Assembly (NCBI RefSeq): GCF_902497895.1 | Contig: NZ_CABVHQ010000015.1 | Coordinates: 38,851 to 102,850, forward strand | DNA from: Pseudomonas fluorescens | GTDB taxonomy: Bacteria > Pseudomonadota > Gammaproteobacteria > Pseudomonadales > Pseudomonadaceae | DNA: 64,000 nucleotides | Reading direction: 5' to 3' | Shown here: positions 34,874 through 45,016 of the stretch, one piece after another | Numbering within the stretch: the first letter of the stretch is position 1 | Layout: every line of letters begins with the position of its first letter | Position numbers and translations under genes: made by a program | Notes under the pieces: model-generated | Told to the model about the DNA's origin: nothing | Databases searched by the model: none | What the model saw: the letters and a program-made list of their open reading frames with translations, nothing else

Positions 34874-36587
34874 CTTCGCCAGCCTCCCTGACCGAGGCCG
34901 GTCTTGGCCCCGGCATCAATGCCTTGAGCACCCGATCCCGTGGACCGAATGCTTGTTGAGTGCCGTCCTTGAGCACCAGGATGTGATCGACCACAGCCAG
35001 CACATTGGGCCGGTGGGTAATCAGCACCACGGTGCTGCCAGCGGCCTTGAGCGCACTGATGGCCTGCACCAGCGCCAGCTCTCCGGCTTCATCGAGGTTG
35101 GAGTTGGGCTCATCGAGCACGATCAGCGACGGGAGCCCATAAAGCGCGCGAGCCAGGCCGAGGCGTTGCTTTTGCCCACCGGACAACCCAAGCCCGCCGG
35201 GGCCCAGCGGCGCGTCGTAACCCTTGGGGAACCTCAGGATCATCTCGTGAATGCCGGCGTGACGCCCGGCGGCGATGATCTTGTCGGCGTCCTGCTCGCC
35301 GAAGCGGGCAATGTTGTCGGCCACACTGCCGTCGAACAGCTCGATGTCCTGCGGCAGGTATCCAAGGTGCGGGCCCAGGGCGTCATGGGACCATTGACTG
35401 ATCTCGGCGTCGTCCAGGCGCACCGACCCGCCCATGGCCGGCCATACCCCGACCAGCGCCCTGGCCAGCGTTGATTTACCACTGGCGCTGGGGCCGACGA
35501 CGGCGAGCACATCACCTTTGACCAGGCTGAAATTGATGCCCCGCAGGATCGGTTGCGAGGCGCCGGGCGGGCCGACATACAACTGCTCCAGGCGCACCGC
35601 GCCGGTGGGCGGTGGCAAAGGCATGCGCAGGCGTTCGCGCGGATGCTGGGCAAGCAGTTGGCTCAGGCGCTGGTAGCTCTGGCGGCCGGAGTTGAATTGC
35701 TTCCACGAGCCAATGGCGATTTCCACGGGCGCCAGGGCACGCCCCAGCAGCAGCGACATCGCAATCATCATACCCGCCGACAATTGGCCTTCAAGCACCA
35801 GCAACGCCCCCAGGCCCAGGGCCAGCGACTGTCCGGAGATGCGCACGAAACGGGTCGTCGAAGTGATACGCGCGCTGCGATCGCTGGCATGGGCCTGGGC
35901 GGCAATGATGCGTTGCTGCAGCAGGCTCCAGCGCTGGCGCAACGGCCCGAGCATGCCCAGGGCCTGGATGACTTCGGCATTGTGTAACGTGCTGTTTACA
36001 TAGCTCGACGACTGCACGCCCAGGCGATTGGCTTCGCCCAAGCGCGTGCGAGTCGCCAACTCGCCCCACAGCGCCAGGCCGATCAGCACCAGGGCCAGAA
36101 CCAGCGTCAGCACGCCGAACCAGGGATGAAAGATGAACGCCACCAGCAGGAAGATTGGCAACCACGGCGCATCGAGCAAGGCAATCAGGCCCTGGCCGGT
36201 GATCAACTGCCGCAGCGTCGCCAGATCGGTGAGCACCTGCGCCGGGTTGGCGTTGTGCTCGCGCAGGCTGCGGGCGAAGGCGGCGTCGAAAATCCGCTCG
36301 CCCAAGGCATCGTCCAGCCCCGCGCTCATGCGAATCATCACCTCGCCGCGTACCCACTCGATCAGGGCGCTGAACATGAACAGTCCCAGGGCGATCAAGG
36401 TGAGCATGAACAAGGTGGTTTCGTTGCGGCTGGTGAGGACCCGGTCGTACACCTGCATCATGTAGAGCGACGGCACCAGCACCAGCAGGTTGATCACGCC
36501 ACTGAACAGCGCCAGCGACCAGAACACCCGGCGATAGCTTAATAAAGCGGCATCAATGTCATGACGCGGATCGAGAAGCAAACCCAT
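34866..36587 (-). CDS. Type I secretion ABC exporter (PrtD/AprD-like)
   Basis: A 573-aa half-transporter with fused membrane and ATPase domains. About six helices lie in the first 300 residues, starting W-S-L-A-L-F-S-G-V-I-N-L-L-V-L-V-P. ATPase motifs: Walker A G-P-S-A-S-G-K-S-T-L, signature L-S-G-G-Q-K-Q-R-L-G-L-A-R-A-L, Walker B L-I-V-L-D-E-P-N-S-N-L-D-E. The frame is open from 36665, but the ATG at 36587 gives the family start (M-G-L-L-L-D-P-R-H). There is no C39 peptidase domain, as expected for RTX proteases, lipases and epimerases. The neighbouring epimerase is the obvious substrate. Confidence 0.93.
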   Translation of the reverse strand: MGLLLDPRHDIDAALLSYRRVFWSLALFSGVINLLVLVPSLYMMQVYDRVLTSRNETTLFMLTLIALGLFMFSALIEWVRGEVMIRMSAGLDDALGERIFDAAFARSLREHNANPAQVLTDLATLRQLITGQGLIALLDAPWLPIFLLVAFIFHPWFGVLTLVLALVLIGLALWGELATRTRLGEANRLGVQSSSYVNSTLHNAEVIQALGMLGPLRQRWSLLQQRIIAAQAHASDRSARITSTTRFVRISGQSLALGLGALLVLEGQLSAGMMIAMSLLLGRALAPVEIAIGSWKQFNSGRQSYQRLSQLLAQHPRERLRMPLPPPTGAVRLEQLYVGPPGASQPILRGINFSLVKGDVLAVVGPSASGKSTLARALVGVWPAMGGSVRLDDAEISQWSHDALGPHLGYLPQDIELFDGSVADNIARFGEQDADKIIAAGRHAGIHEMILRFPKGYDAPLGPGGLGLSGGQKQRLGLARALYGLPSLIVLDEPNSNLDEAGELALVQAISALKAAGSTVVLITHRPNVLAVVDHILVLKDGTQQAFGPRDRVLKALMPGPRPASVREAGEDA

Positions 36588-36893
36588 AAAATGTCGCTCG
36601 CAAAAGGAATAGTCGGTCCAGGACGCAATCCATCGCGGGCGTTTTGCCCTAAGGGGAGAAAACACTAAATGTAGCCTGACGTGCCGCTATCACAGACGGT
36701 CCTCGTCGCTACAGGCGCCAATTACTGACAACGCAACCACGGGTTAGTGCCGGTTCTACGGGCTGGGTTTTCATGCAGGTGACGGGCGGGGATGTTGCAC
36801 AGCGCCACGATCGCTTGTCGCTCGACCTCGCTCCAAACTCACTTGGTCAGCCAAGATCCGCAAGCTGTAGTCAATTTATCCGGCAAAGGTTCT
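36588..36893. other. Upstream region of the secretion operon
   Basis: About 300 bases; no gene seen. It should hold the leftward promoter of the ABC-MFP-OMP operon. No recognisable consensus stands out. Confidence 0.5.
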
Positions 36894-37145
36894 CTATTTC
36901 ACCGAAATAGCTCTGGTCAGGTTTTGCTGCATATAGGCAAGGAAACGGCTCTGGAAGAGCATTGTGTGCTCGTGAGCTGCTTGCTCAGCCTCATCGGGAT
37001 TGCGCGCAGCGATAGCATCGATAATCTGATCGTGGTCACGACCAAGGCGTACTGTCGTGCTTGCGGCGCTTATAATGTAATCGAAATGCAAGTGCGCAAG
37101 CCGTTGCCCTTCTCCCAATAGCTTCTCGTAGTAACTGACCTGACC
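36894..37145 (-). pseudogene. C-terminal fragment of a GntR (FCD) regulator
   Basis: Sense codons read V-S-Y-Y-E-K-L-L-G-E-G-Q-R-L-A-H-L-H-F and run to the stop at 36894 through H-D-Q-I-I-D-A-I-A-A-R-N-P-D-E-A-E-Q-A-A-H-E-H-T, the typical last helices of the FCD ligand domain. The winged-helix DNA-binding half and most of the FCD domain are absent, so this is a non-functional remnant. Confidence 0.75.
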
Positions 37146-37240
37146 ACGGAAAATTAAGCCCCACGGGCACTTCTTGCAGTGACCACGCGAAACGCCGTGC
37201 TTGCGAAGCCCCCACTGCTCAAGCTTGGGTGGTGCAGTCC

Positions 37241-39307
37241 CTAGATCATCGGCGAGCTACTGACCACGCGCAGTGCCAATCCTTCATAGGCATCCAGCGT
37301 GATGGTGAATTCGCCCTCAGGTGTGAGATCGCCTTCGACCCGCTCATTGATAATGTCGACCACCGGCCCCGGGGCAATATTGGGCAGATGCAGGGTTTCG
37401 GTGATCGGTGTCGAGCCGAAATTCAGCGCGGTGATTTGTGTGCCTTTGCCAGCCGGTAATTCGTGGACCATGATCAGCAACCCCGGGTGCTGGACATCCG
37501 GAATCAGGATCTGGCGACTGGCCGCGATATCGTAGGATTGGCGAACAGCCAGGATTTTCTTCAGCTGCGAGGCAAACGAATCCGGGTCTTTCAATTGACT
37601 GTTCAGGCTGCCGTACAACGTTTTCGGGCGTGGCATGTGACCCGCCGAAAAAGGCGCGTCCGGATTGAGATCAACCAGGTCGTAGGCACCGCGATGAATC
37701 CAGCGCGTATCGCCGTCGAGCATCAAATGCGCGACCTGTTCTGCCGGCAATGGCAGTGCACCCACAAGGTCCCAGCCAGACAACGCGAACACGCCCGGTT
37801 GCATCGCGTTGTACATCACCAACAGCAAATGAATCTGGCGTATCTGTTGAATATCCGCGGGGGTAATCGCATCGAGGTCGCGAATGCCGAGCGCTGCCGT
37901 GATGATGCTGGCGGTGGTACAGGACACACCATTGGTGACAAATTTCAGGTTATAGGGGGCGTGCTCTCCGGCCAGGCGTTCGTACATCTGCTCGCGGATA
38001 TGCTCGCGCAAGATGTTGCCGGGAAAAGTCTGGCCCTGGTAAAGGAAGGTGTCATGGGCGTGCAGGGTCCAGAAATGCACCAGCTCAAGGGTCAGTTCGT
38101 CATGGTTCTGCAAGGCATGGATCAGCGAGCCCGGATCGATGCCGAGGGTGTGCATCTGACGCAGCATCAACCGCAGGAATTCGCTATCGCCCATCAGCAA
38201 CGCATGCTGGTAGGCGGGTCGGGTGATGAAGTCGTACGAGAGATCGGCACCGCCGTGGGACATGGCGGCGATATCATCGACGGTCAGGTTCAGTTCCTGA
38301 AAGCTGAAACCGCCGGCCTTGCGAATCGCACCGGCCAGCAACTGGTTACCGGTGATCGATAACGGATGGCTTTCAGACCAGGCGGTGCCGTCGAGTTTGC
38401 GTTCTACGCCGAGAAATCCGTTGGCGTCCAGACGCAGAATTTTCGCACCCATGACGTCGATGGCGTGCAGCGCGTCTCCGATGATCATCTGCTGCGCGGC
38501 GAAGGTCGGATCCAGCCAGTTCAACGACGGTTGCCCCTCCTTGAAGTAGTGCAGGTAAACCCAGCGTCGCGGCTTGCCATCGACGCCCACCACGATCGGC
38601 GTCGCGCTCCAATCGGTTTCCTTGATCCCTGGCTCGAAGAAGATCACCCGTTGTAGTTGGCCGACGATGTAATGCTTGTCTCGCAGAACGTCTACCTGCG
38701 GCGGACTGAGGTTCTGCGCATCGCGCCCCTCTGCAATATCGGGTAGCAGCGGCCAGTCCTCTTCGCGGATTTCCACCATGTGGTAGAGCCCCGGATAATC
38801 TTCATACGCCATCTCGGCCAAGCGAAAATCCGCGCCTTTGCCGGTATGAGACGGGATGACATCATCAATGATGACCGCATTGTGCGCGGCAGCCATGCGG
38901 GTCAGCGCCTGCAGCTGCGCCTCGGTGCCCAGTTGCGGGTCGATGTCGAAACTGATGCGGTCAAAATTGCCGTCAATCGTGGGAGTGTGTTGAATGCCCT
39001 TCAGGCCGCCAGACATTTTCAGCGGGCCATTGTGAATGGCCTGGATACCGATTCTCGACAGCGCGTGCCATAAGGTTTCATCACCCAAGGCCTCCAGCAC
39101 AGTGCCATTTTCTCTGGTAACAATGGACGCCGGATACGCGGTGAACCACACCGAAGCCAGGGCCGAAGCATCTCGGGGCCGAGTATGAGCATAAGGTTGT
39201 TGCCATAATCGACCTTGCCCGGAGTAGAGTTTGGCCCGCTGCCTTGCGGCGTGCAGCATCGATTGCTCAACCAGCCATTCCACATGGTTCTTCTCAGCCA
39301 CCGTCAT
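37241..39307 (-). CDS. treS: Trehalose synthase (maltose alpha-D-glucosyltransferase)
   Basis: A 688-aa GH13-fold enzyme that interconverts maltose and trehalose. It matches the Pseudomonas-type Tre[11 protein letters not shown] near the start, [25 protein letters not shown] (catalytic Asp), F-S-F-Q-E-L-N-L-T (Glu), A-L-Q-N-H-D-E-L-T (His-Asp). The frame opens with a GTG (39319); the ATG at 39307 has AGGTGA upstream. The length equals that of the P. stutzeri enzyme as I remember it. It stands alone, not beside glgB/glgE. Role: osmotic and desiccation stress, or glycogen/maltose turnover. Confidence 0.9.
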   Translation of the reverse strand: MTVAEKNHVEWLVEQSMLHAARQRAKLYSGQGRLWQQPYAHTRPRDASALASVWFTAYPASIVTRENGTVLEALGDETLWHALSRIGIQAIHNGPLKMSGGLKGIQHTPTIDGNFDRISFDIDPQLGTEAQLQALTRMAAAHNAVIIDDVIPSHTGKGADFRLAEMAYEDYPGLYHMVEIREEDWPLLPDIAEGRDAQNLSPPQVDVLRDKHYIVGQLQRVIFFEPGIKETDWSATPIVVGVDGKPRRWVYLHYFKEGQPSLNWLDPTFAAQQMIIGDALHAIDVMGAKILRLDANGFLGVERKLDGTAWSESHPLSITGNQLLAGAIRKAGGFSFQELNLTVDDIAAMSHGGADLSYDFITRPAYQHALLMGDSEFLRLMLRQMHTLGIDPGSLIHALQNHDELTLELVHFWTLHAHDTFLYQGQTFPGNILREHIREQMYERLAGEHAPYNLKFVTNGVSCTTASIITAALGIRDLDAITPADIQQIRQIHLLLVMYNAMQPGVFALSGWDLVGALPLPAEQVAHLMLDGDTRWIHRGAYDLVDLNPDAPFSAGHMPRPKTLYGSLNSQLKDPDSFASQLKKILAVRQSYDIAASRQILIPDVQHPGLLIMVHELPAGKGTQITALNFGSTPITETLHLPNIAPGPVVDIINERVEGDLTPEGEFTITLDAYEGLALRVVSSSPMI

Positions 39308-39665
39308 AAAAACAATCACCTGTTGTCATAAGAAAACGCTCCCGGCCATCCCATTGGTACCTGCACCAATGACACCGCTCGTTTTTATATGAGGCCATGA
39401 AGTGGCATTCGTTGCATCGAATCAGGAGCAAGCGTGCGATCCTGCTCGATGCGCGTTTGATGGGCGTCACCCAACTGCGTGCACACCGACTCGACCTCCG
39501 ACCGGCTATGCTCCAGGTTGATGCTGGTCACCGCCAGCAAGCTCAATTTGCACATGACCATCAGGACTGGGAATAAAATAGGTAGCAGACTAACGTTTAC
39601 TGTACCCCGCTCTCATTGGCCTGCTAGGTTCGGGTTTCTGCAAAAAGATAGAGAGTGAATTCAAG
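39308..39665. other. Intergenic, treS / malic enzyme
   Basis: 358 bases. A minus-strand frame of 58 codons (39385-39561) has Glu/Arg-rich, protein-like composition but no ribosome-binding site, so I do not call it. AGAGAG lies 9 bases before the malic enzyme ATG. Promoters for both divergent genes must be here. Confidence 0.4.
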
Positions 39666-41357
39666 ATGAACGAAAAACCCAAACGGCCTCTGTACATTCC
39701 CTACTCCGGCCCTTCATTACTGGAAATGCCCTTGCTGAACAAGGGTAGCGCCTTCAGCTCCCAGGAGCGGATCGACTTCAACCTGCTCGGCCTGTTGCCG
39801 CAAACCACGGAAACCATCGAGGAGCAGGCAACCCGGGTTTACCGGCAATATGAACTGTGCACCAGCGATATCGACCGGCATGTCTTCCTGCGCGCTGTGC
39901 AGGACACTAACGAGACGCTGTTTTTCCGTCTGCTCGAAGATCACCTCGAAGAGATGCTGCCAATCATCTATACCCCGACCGTCGGCCAGGCCTGCCAGGA
40001 ATTCTCCAGCATCTACCGCACCCATCGCGGACTGTTCATCGCCTACCCCGACCGCGATCGCATTGACGATATCTTGCACAGCGCCACCAAGGGCAACGTC
40101 AAAGTCATAGTGGTCACTGACAGTGAGCGCATCCTCGGGCTCGGCGATCAGGGCATCGGCGGCATGGGTATCCCGATCGGTAAATTGTCGCTGTACACCG
40201 CTTGTGGCGGCGTCAGCCCGGCCTACACCTTACCTGTGGTACTCGACGTCGGCACCAACAACCCTGACCTGCTGAATGACCCGATGTACATGGGCTGGCG
40301 CCATGAACGTGTCACCGGCGAACAGTACAACGAGTTCATCGAACTGTTCATCCAGGCCATCAAGCGTCGCTGGCCCAACGTGCTGCTACAGTTCGAGGAT
40401 TTCGCCCAGACTAACGCCACCCCGCTGCTGGAGCGTTACAAGGACCAGATCTGCTGCTTCAACGATGATATCCAGGGCACCGCTGCCGTAGCCGTCGGCA
40501 CCTTGATCGCCGCGTGCAAGGCCAAAGGCGAACGTCTGTCCGATCAGGTAGTGACCTTCGTCGGCGCAGGTTCAGCCGGCTGTGGGATTGCCGAGCAGAT
40601 CGTCGCGGCGATGATGCTGGAAGGGCTGAGCGACAGCGAGGCTCGCCAGCGCATCTTCATGATCGACCGCTGGGGCCTGCTGACCGATGACATGGCCAAC
40701 CTGCTGCCGTTTCAGCACAAGCTGGCGCAAAAGCGCAGCAGTATGCCGGCATGGGCTGCAGGCAATGGCGATTTAACCCTTCTGGATGTAGTTAACCACG
40801 CCAAGGCCAGCATTCTAGTGGGTGTATCGGCGCAACGCGGACTGTTCACCGAGCAAGTCATCCGGGCCCTGCATGCGGGCTGCTCCAAGCCGATCGTCAT
40901 GCCGTTGTCCAACCCGACCTCCAGGATCGAGGCTACCCCCCAGGAAATCCTCACCTGGACTAATGGCGAGGCTCTGGTGGCCACCGGCAGCCCGTTTCCA
41001 CCGGTCAGCCTGGGCGAGCGCAAGATTCAGATCGCCCAGTGCAATAATTCCTACATCTTCCCCGGTATCGGCCTGGGCGTCCTGGCGGTCATGGCCACCA
41101 GGATCACCGATGGCATGATCATGGCCGCTTCCAGAACCCTGGCCGACTGCTCGCCCCTACTCACCGGAGAGGGTGATGCGGTGTTGCCACCGTTGAGCGA
41201 GATACAGGCGGTGAGCAAGAAGATCGCCTTCGCCGTGGCCAAGCAGGCTCAGGAAGAAGGCAAGGCTTTGCAGATCAGTGACGAACGCCTGCACCAGTCG
41301 ATCGAAAGCAACTTCTGGCAAGCGCGTTATCGGGATTATCGTCGTTCCTCGATCTGA
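39666..41357 (+). CDS. maeA: NAD-dependent malic enzyme
   Basis: A 563-aa malate dehydrogenase (oxaloacetate-decarboxylating, NAD type), converting malate to pyruvate and CO2. Motifs: [12 protein letters not shown] (about 100), [17 protein letters not shown], metal site [14 protein letters not shown], Rossmann G-A-G-S-A-G-C-G-I. The length equals E. coli MaeA. It feeds pyruvate from the TCA cycle during growth on organic acids. It stands alone, with a hairpin after its stop. Confidence 0.94.
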   Translation: MNEKPKRPLYIPYSGPSLLEMPLLNKGSAFSSQERIDFNLLGLLPQTTETIEEQATRVYRQYELCTSDIDRHVFLRAVQDTNETLFFRLLEDHLEEMLPIIYTPTVGQACQEFSSIYRTHRGLFIAYPDRDRIDDILHSATKGNVKVIVVTDSERILGLGDQGIGGMGIPIGKLSLYTACGGVSPAYTLPVVLDVGTNNPDLLNDPMYMGWRHERVTGEQYNEFIELFIQAIKRRWPNVLLQFEDFAQTNATPLLERYKDQICCFNDDIQGTAAVAVGTLIAACKAKGERLSDQVVTFVGAGSAGCGIAEQIVAAMMLEGLSDSEARQRIFMIDRWGLLTDDMANLLPFQHKLAQKRSSMPAWAAGNGDLTLLDVVNHAKASILVGVSAQRGLFTEQVIRALHAGCSKPIVMPLSNPTSRIEATPQEILTWTNGEALVATGSPFPPVSLGERKIQIAQCNNSYIFPGIGLGVLAVMATRITDGMIMAASRTLADCSPLLTGEGDAVLPPLSEIQAVSKKIAFAVAKQAQEEGKALQISDERLHQSIESNFWQARYRDYRRSSI

Positions 41358-41371
41358 TGCTGTAACAATCG

Positions 41372-41397
41372 GTGGGAGCACGTTTTCGTGCTCCCAC
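41372..41397 (+). terminator. Hairpin after the malic enzyme gene
   Basis: Perfect 11-bp stem GTGGGAGCACG/CGTGCTCCCAC with a TTTT loop, 15 bases past the stop. There is no following T-run, so termination may be weak or Rho-assisted. It also resembles a REP-type hairpin. Confidence 0.55.
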
Positions 41398-41756
41398 GCT
41401 GTCCGGGCAGACCCGCGCATCCTGTCGCACTGTTACGGAATATGAAAAATACCTTCTTATTTCATTAGCTAGCTATCGTTTTTTTCGATTGTTAGACTCC
41501 CTCGCCACCAGGGCTCATCCACTGGTGCTTTGTGTCCCGCAGCCCTGTTACGCCCTGATCGAGCGGTGCCTGCGTTACTCGTTGCGCCGACGTACAACGC
41601 CGATACGCCCAGGCTCAGCAGCGCCGCCTGCAACGCCAGGAACTGCAAGCGCGCTACGACTCGCTAAAAGTCGCCCAGGCTTGAACGCACGTGTATCCAC
41701 GTGAACCGAACGGCCAGCCGATCGCAATCGATGCCACACCCCAAGGAACAACGCGC
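41398..41756. other. Intergenic with possible coiled-coil gene remnant
   Basis: About 360 bases. An AT-rich part (41440-41510) is a likely promoter for the next gene. A stretch ending at about 41684 reads R-Y-A-Q-A-Q-Q-R-R-L-Q-R-Q-E-L-Q-A-R-Y and a stop, coiled-coil-like, without a start; it may be the tail of a lost gene. Confidence 0.35.
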
Positions 41757-43427
41757 GTGAAACCATCATCACTGAGTCGTTACTCATGCTTCGTCTTTTG
41801 CTTCGTCTTTACCCTCGTTGGTCTGTGCCTGTTCGAGCGCATCGAGTGGCTCTGGCCCTTCACTCTGATCACCACGATACTGACGCTGATCGGTCTTAAT
41901 GACCTTCATCAGACCCAACATTCGGTGCGTCGCAACTATCCCGTGATCGGTAACCTTCGTTACCTGATCGAGCATATCCGTCCAGAGATCCGCCAGTATC
42001 TGCTTGAAGGTGATGATGACGAACTGCCCTTCTCCCGCACCCAACGCTCGCTGGTCTATGCCCGCGCCAAGAACCAGAGCGCGGAGAAAGCCTTTGGCAC
42101 CCTGAAGGATGTCTACAAACCCGGCTTTGAATTCATCGTTCACTCGATGCTGCCCAGCGAAGTGCTCGACCCCAAGGAATTCCGAATCATGGTCGGCGGT
42201 CCGCAGTGCCGTCAGCCTTACAGCGCTTCGATCTTTAACATCTCCGCCATGAGCTTCGGCGCCCTGAGCGCCAATGCCATACGCGCTCTGAACAAGGGAG
42301 CAAAACTGGGCGGCTTTGCCCATGACACCGGCGAAGGCAGCATCAGCCCCTATCACCGTGAATATGCGGGTGACCTGATCTGGGAACTGGGTAGTGGCTA
42401 TTTTGGCTGTCGCGATCAGGACGGTCGGTTCGATCCCGAGCGTTTCTGCGCGCAGGCCCGCAATCCTCAGGTACGGATGATCGAGATCAAACTCAGCCAG
42501 GGTGCCAAGCCCGGGCACGGCGGTATTCTGCCCAAACATAAGGTCACTGCGGAAATCGCCGAGACCCGGGGCGTGAGCATGGGGCGCGACTGTGTGTCAC
42601 CGGCTCGTCACAGCACCTTCTCTACACCGATCGAACTGCTGCAGTTCGTTCAAAAGCTACGTGAGCTGTCCAATGGCAAACCGGTAGGCTTCAAGCTGTG
42701 CATTGGCCAACCCTGGGAATTCATGGGGATCGCCAAGGCGATGCTAAAGACCGGAATCCTGCCTGACTTCATCGTGGTCGACGGTGCCGAGGGCGGCACA
42801 GGCGCCGCACCAAGGGAGTTCAGTGACAACATCGGCATGCCGCTGCGCGAAGGGTTGTTATTCGTGCACAACACGCTGGTCGGCCTGAACCTTAGAGACA
42901 ACATCCGGTTGGGTGCCAGCGGCAAGATTGTCAGTGCCTTTGATATCGCCAGTGTGCTGGCGATCGGTGCGGACTGGGTCAACTCGGCGCGCGGCTTCAT
43001 GTTTGCCATCGGCTGCATCCAGTCCCAAAGCTGCCACACCAACCAATGTCCGACCGGCGTCGCCACTCAGGATCCTTTGCGCCAGGGCGCACTGGTGGTC
43101 GAGGACAAAGCCACTCGGGTCTACAACTTCCACCGCAATACCCTGCTGACACTGGCCGAAATGCTCGCCTCGGCGGGTATCGAACATCCCTCGCAATTAA
43201 CCCCCGAGCACTTGGTACGACGCATCAGCGACACGCAGATCCGTTTATTTTCCCAGACACACACCTTCCTCAAACCCGGCGAACTGCTCAATGGCCGCTG
43301 CACCAGCGAATTCTATTTGCGCATGTGGCACAGCGCCCGGGCCGATAAATTCGAGCGCAATGGCTCAGGCGCTGAGACCGTTGGCTACAGGACCGCCGTC
43401 GAGACTTGGGATACCGCTATGGCGTGA
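41757..43427 (+). CDS. FMN-binding glutamate synthase family protein
   Basis: A 556-aa protein with two N-terminal membrane helices (about 10-45) and a GltS-type FMN barrel. Motifs: S-A-M-S-F-G-A-L-S, D-T-G-E-G-S-I-S-P-Y-H, K-P-G-H-G-G-I-L-P, D-G-A-E-G-G-T-G-A-A-P, and the cluster region C-I-Q-S-Q-S-C-H-T-N-Q-C-P-T-G-V-A. It lacks the amidotransferase domain, so it is not a complete glutamate synthase; the function of these membrane-anchored homologs is not settled. I chose the GTG at 41757 (AAGGA upstream) over the frame start at 41691 because it begins right at the membrane helix. Confidence 0.85.
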   Translation: MKPSSLSRYSCFVFCFVFTLVGLCLFERIEWLWPFTLITTILTLIGLNDLHQTQHSVRRNYPVIGNLRYLIEHIRPEIRQYLLEGDDDELPFSRTQRSLVYARAKNQSAEKAFGTLKDVYKPGFEFIVHSMLPSEVLDPKEFRIMVGGPQCRQPYSASIFNISAMSFGALSANAIRALNKGAKLGGFAHDTGEGSISPYHREYAGDLIWELGSGYFGCRDQDGRFDPERFCAQARNPQVRMIEIKLSQGAKPGHGGILPKHKVTAEIAETRGVSMGRDCVSPARHSTFSTPIELLQFVQKLRELSNGKPVGFKLCIGQPWEFMGIAKAMLKTGILPDFIVVDGAEGGTGAAPREFSDNIGMPLREGLLFVHNTLVGLNLRDNIRLGASGKIVSAFDIASVLAIGADWVNSARGFMFAIGCIQSQSCHTNQCPTGVATQDPLRQGALVVEDKATRVYNFHRNTLLTLAEMLASAGIEHPSQLTPEHLVRRISDTQIRLFSQTHTFLKPGELLNGRCTSEFYLRMWHSARADKFERNGSGAETVGYRTAVETWDTAMA

Positions 43428-43620
43428 ATTACCGTCATGACAGCTCTTCCTCTGGAACAGTTAGCGCTTGCTGATTGGCGTGTCTCTTTCAAGGCGCAGC
43501 CTATAGTTTCAGGGCATCCGCTGAGTGCCCCGCCCAGTATCTGGAATCGAGAATGTCTGAGCTTTCACGCTGAGCCCGATGCAGTACGCCGTTTTTTCGT
43601 TGAACAGGACAACCCCTCCG

Positions 43621-44889
43621 ATGCTTGACCTTGCAGCCATTTTCATTGCGCTGACCAGCTTCCTCACCTACCTCAGCTACCGGTTCATCCGTCTGCCGCC
43701 GACCATCGGAGTCATGGTCGCTGCCCTGATTCTGTCGCTCATCGCGCTGGGCCTGACAGAGCTGGGCTATCCGGTGCTGGCAGTGGAAATGCAGGAATTC
43801 ATCCGCCAGATCGATTTCTCCACCGTACTGATGACCTGGTTCCTGCCGGCGCTGCTGTTCGCCGGCTCGTTGCACGTCAACCTCGACGACCTGCGCAGCT
43901 ACAAATGGCATATTGGCTTTCTGGCCACCATCGGCGTGCTGATCGCTACCTTCGTGGTCGCCGGGCTGGCCTATTACACCTTTGCCCTGCTCGGCTGGCA
44001 GGTCAGCGTCCTCTACTGCCTGCTGTTCGGCGCGCTGATTTCGCCCACCGACCCGATTGCGGTGATGGGCATTCTCAAGACCAGCGGTGCACCCAAGCCG
44101 CTGCAAACCACCATCGTCGGCGAGTCGCTGTTCAATGACGGCACCGCGGTGGTGGTGTTCAGCATCCTGCTCGGGGTGCTGATGCTCGGTCAGACCCCCA
44201 CCGTGGGTGAAGTCAGCCTGCTGTTCCTCCAGGAAGCCGTGGGCGGCATCCTGCTGGGCATTGTTCTGGGGTATTGCGTGTTCTTCCTGCTGCGCAAGGT
44301 GGATGCGCACCAGCCGTCGATCATGCTGACCCTGGCCCTGGTATTCGGCGGCTCGGCGCTGGCGACCCGGCTGCATGTCTCGGCGCCCATCGTGATGGTG
44401 GTGGCGGGCCTGATCATCGGCAACCACGGACGCCGGCTGGCGATGAGCAACGAGACCCGGCGCTATGTGGATGGTTTCTGGGAAGTCATCGATGAAATCC
44501 TCAATGCCCTGCTGTTCGCCCTGATCGGTCTGGCACTGCTGGTCCTGCCGTTCGACTGGCTGCACGTGGCGGCGGCACTGCTGCTGGGTGGCGCGGTGTT
44601 GGCCTCGCGCCTGCTGACCGTCGGCCCGTGGATTCTGATGCTGCGTCATTTCCGGGGTCCGGACCGGCAGATCGCCCGCGGCACCGTGCGCATTCTGTGC
44701 TGGGGCGGGTTGCGCGGCGGGGTGTCGGTGGCGCTGGCGCTGGCCCTGCCACAGGGCGAGGAGCGCGATCTGCTGCTGACCCTGACCTACATCGTGGTGC
44801 TGGTCTCCATCCTGCTGCAGGGGCTGACCGTCGGCACCCTGGTCAACAAGCTGTACGGCAGCTCGCCGTCCAGACCCGCCGATCATTGA
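43621..44889 (+). CDS. Na+/H+ antiporter, NhaP type (CPA1)
   Basis: A 422-aa inner-membrane cation/proton antiporter with about 12 helices. It has the CPA1 core S-P-T-D-P-I-A-V-M-G-I-L and the motif E-S-L-F-N-D-G-T-A-V-V-V, followed by a conserved C-terminal W-G-G-L-R-G-G-V-S-V-A-L-A. The start at 43621 begins directly at the first helix; the frame is open from 43579 without support. Role: sodium extrusion and pH homeostasis. A terminator shared with the convergent gene follows. Confidence 0.9.
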   Translation: MLDLAAIFIALTSFLTYLSYRFIRLPPTIGVMVAALILSLIALGLTELGYPVLAVEMQEFIRQIDFSTVLMTWFLPALLFAGSLHVNLDDLRSYKWHIGFLATIGVLIATFVVAGLAYYTFALLGWQVSVLYCLLFGALISPTDPIAVMGILKTSGAPKPLQTTIVGESLFNDGTAVVVFSILLGVLMLGQTPTVGEVSLLFLQEAVGGILLGIVLGYCVFFLLRKVDAHQPSIMLTLALVFGGSALATRLHVSAPIVMVVAGLIIGNHGRRLAMSNETRRYVDGFWEVIDEILNALLFALIGLALLVLPFDWLHVAAALLLGGAVLASRLLTVGPWILMLRHFRGPDRQIARGTVRILCWGGLRGGVSVALALALPQGEERDLLLTLTYIVVLVSILLQGLTVGTLVNKLYGSSPSRPADH

Positions 44890-44920
44890 AAAAGCACCGC
44901 CGCCCGCAACGGGCGGCGGT
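44886..44920 (-). terminator. Strong hairpin between convergent genes
   Basis: 11-bp stem ACCGCCGCCCG/CGGGCGGCGGT with a 3-base loop (44896-44920). Read on the minus strand it is followed by GCTTTTT, so it terminates the transporter gene at 45017; on the plus strand it can act as a weak stop for the NhaP gene. Confidence 0.75.
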
Positions 44921-45016
44921 CGAGTGTGATGGAGAAAGGCGATGTGGTGCTGTGCGACCCACTCACCTACCCAGGATTTTTACTGGCCGCACACAAACTG
45001 GAACTGGTCGTGGTTA

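Noticed and set aside
39385..39561. 58-codon minus-strand frame upstream of the malic enzyme
   Set aside because: Somewhat protein-like, but no ribosome-binding site and nothing recognisable.
43437..43628. 63-codon frame between the glutamate-synthase-like gene and nhaP
   Set aside because: No ribosome-binding site, overlaps the nhaP start, and the product has no recognisable feature.
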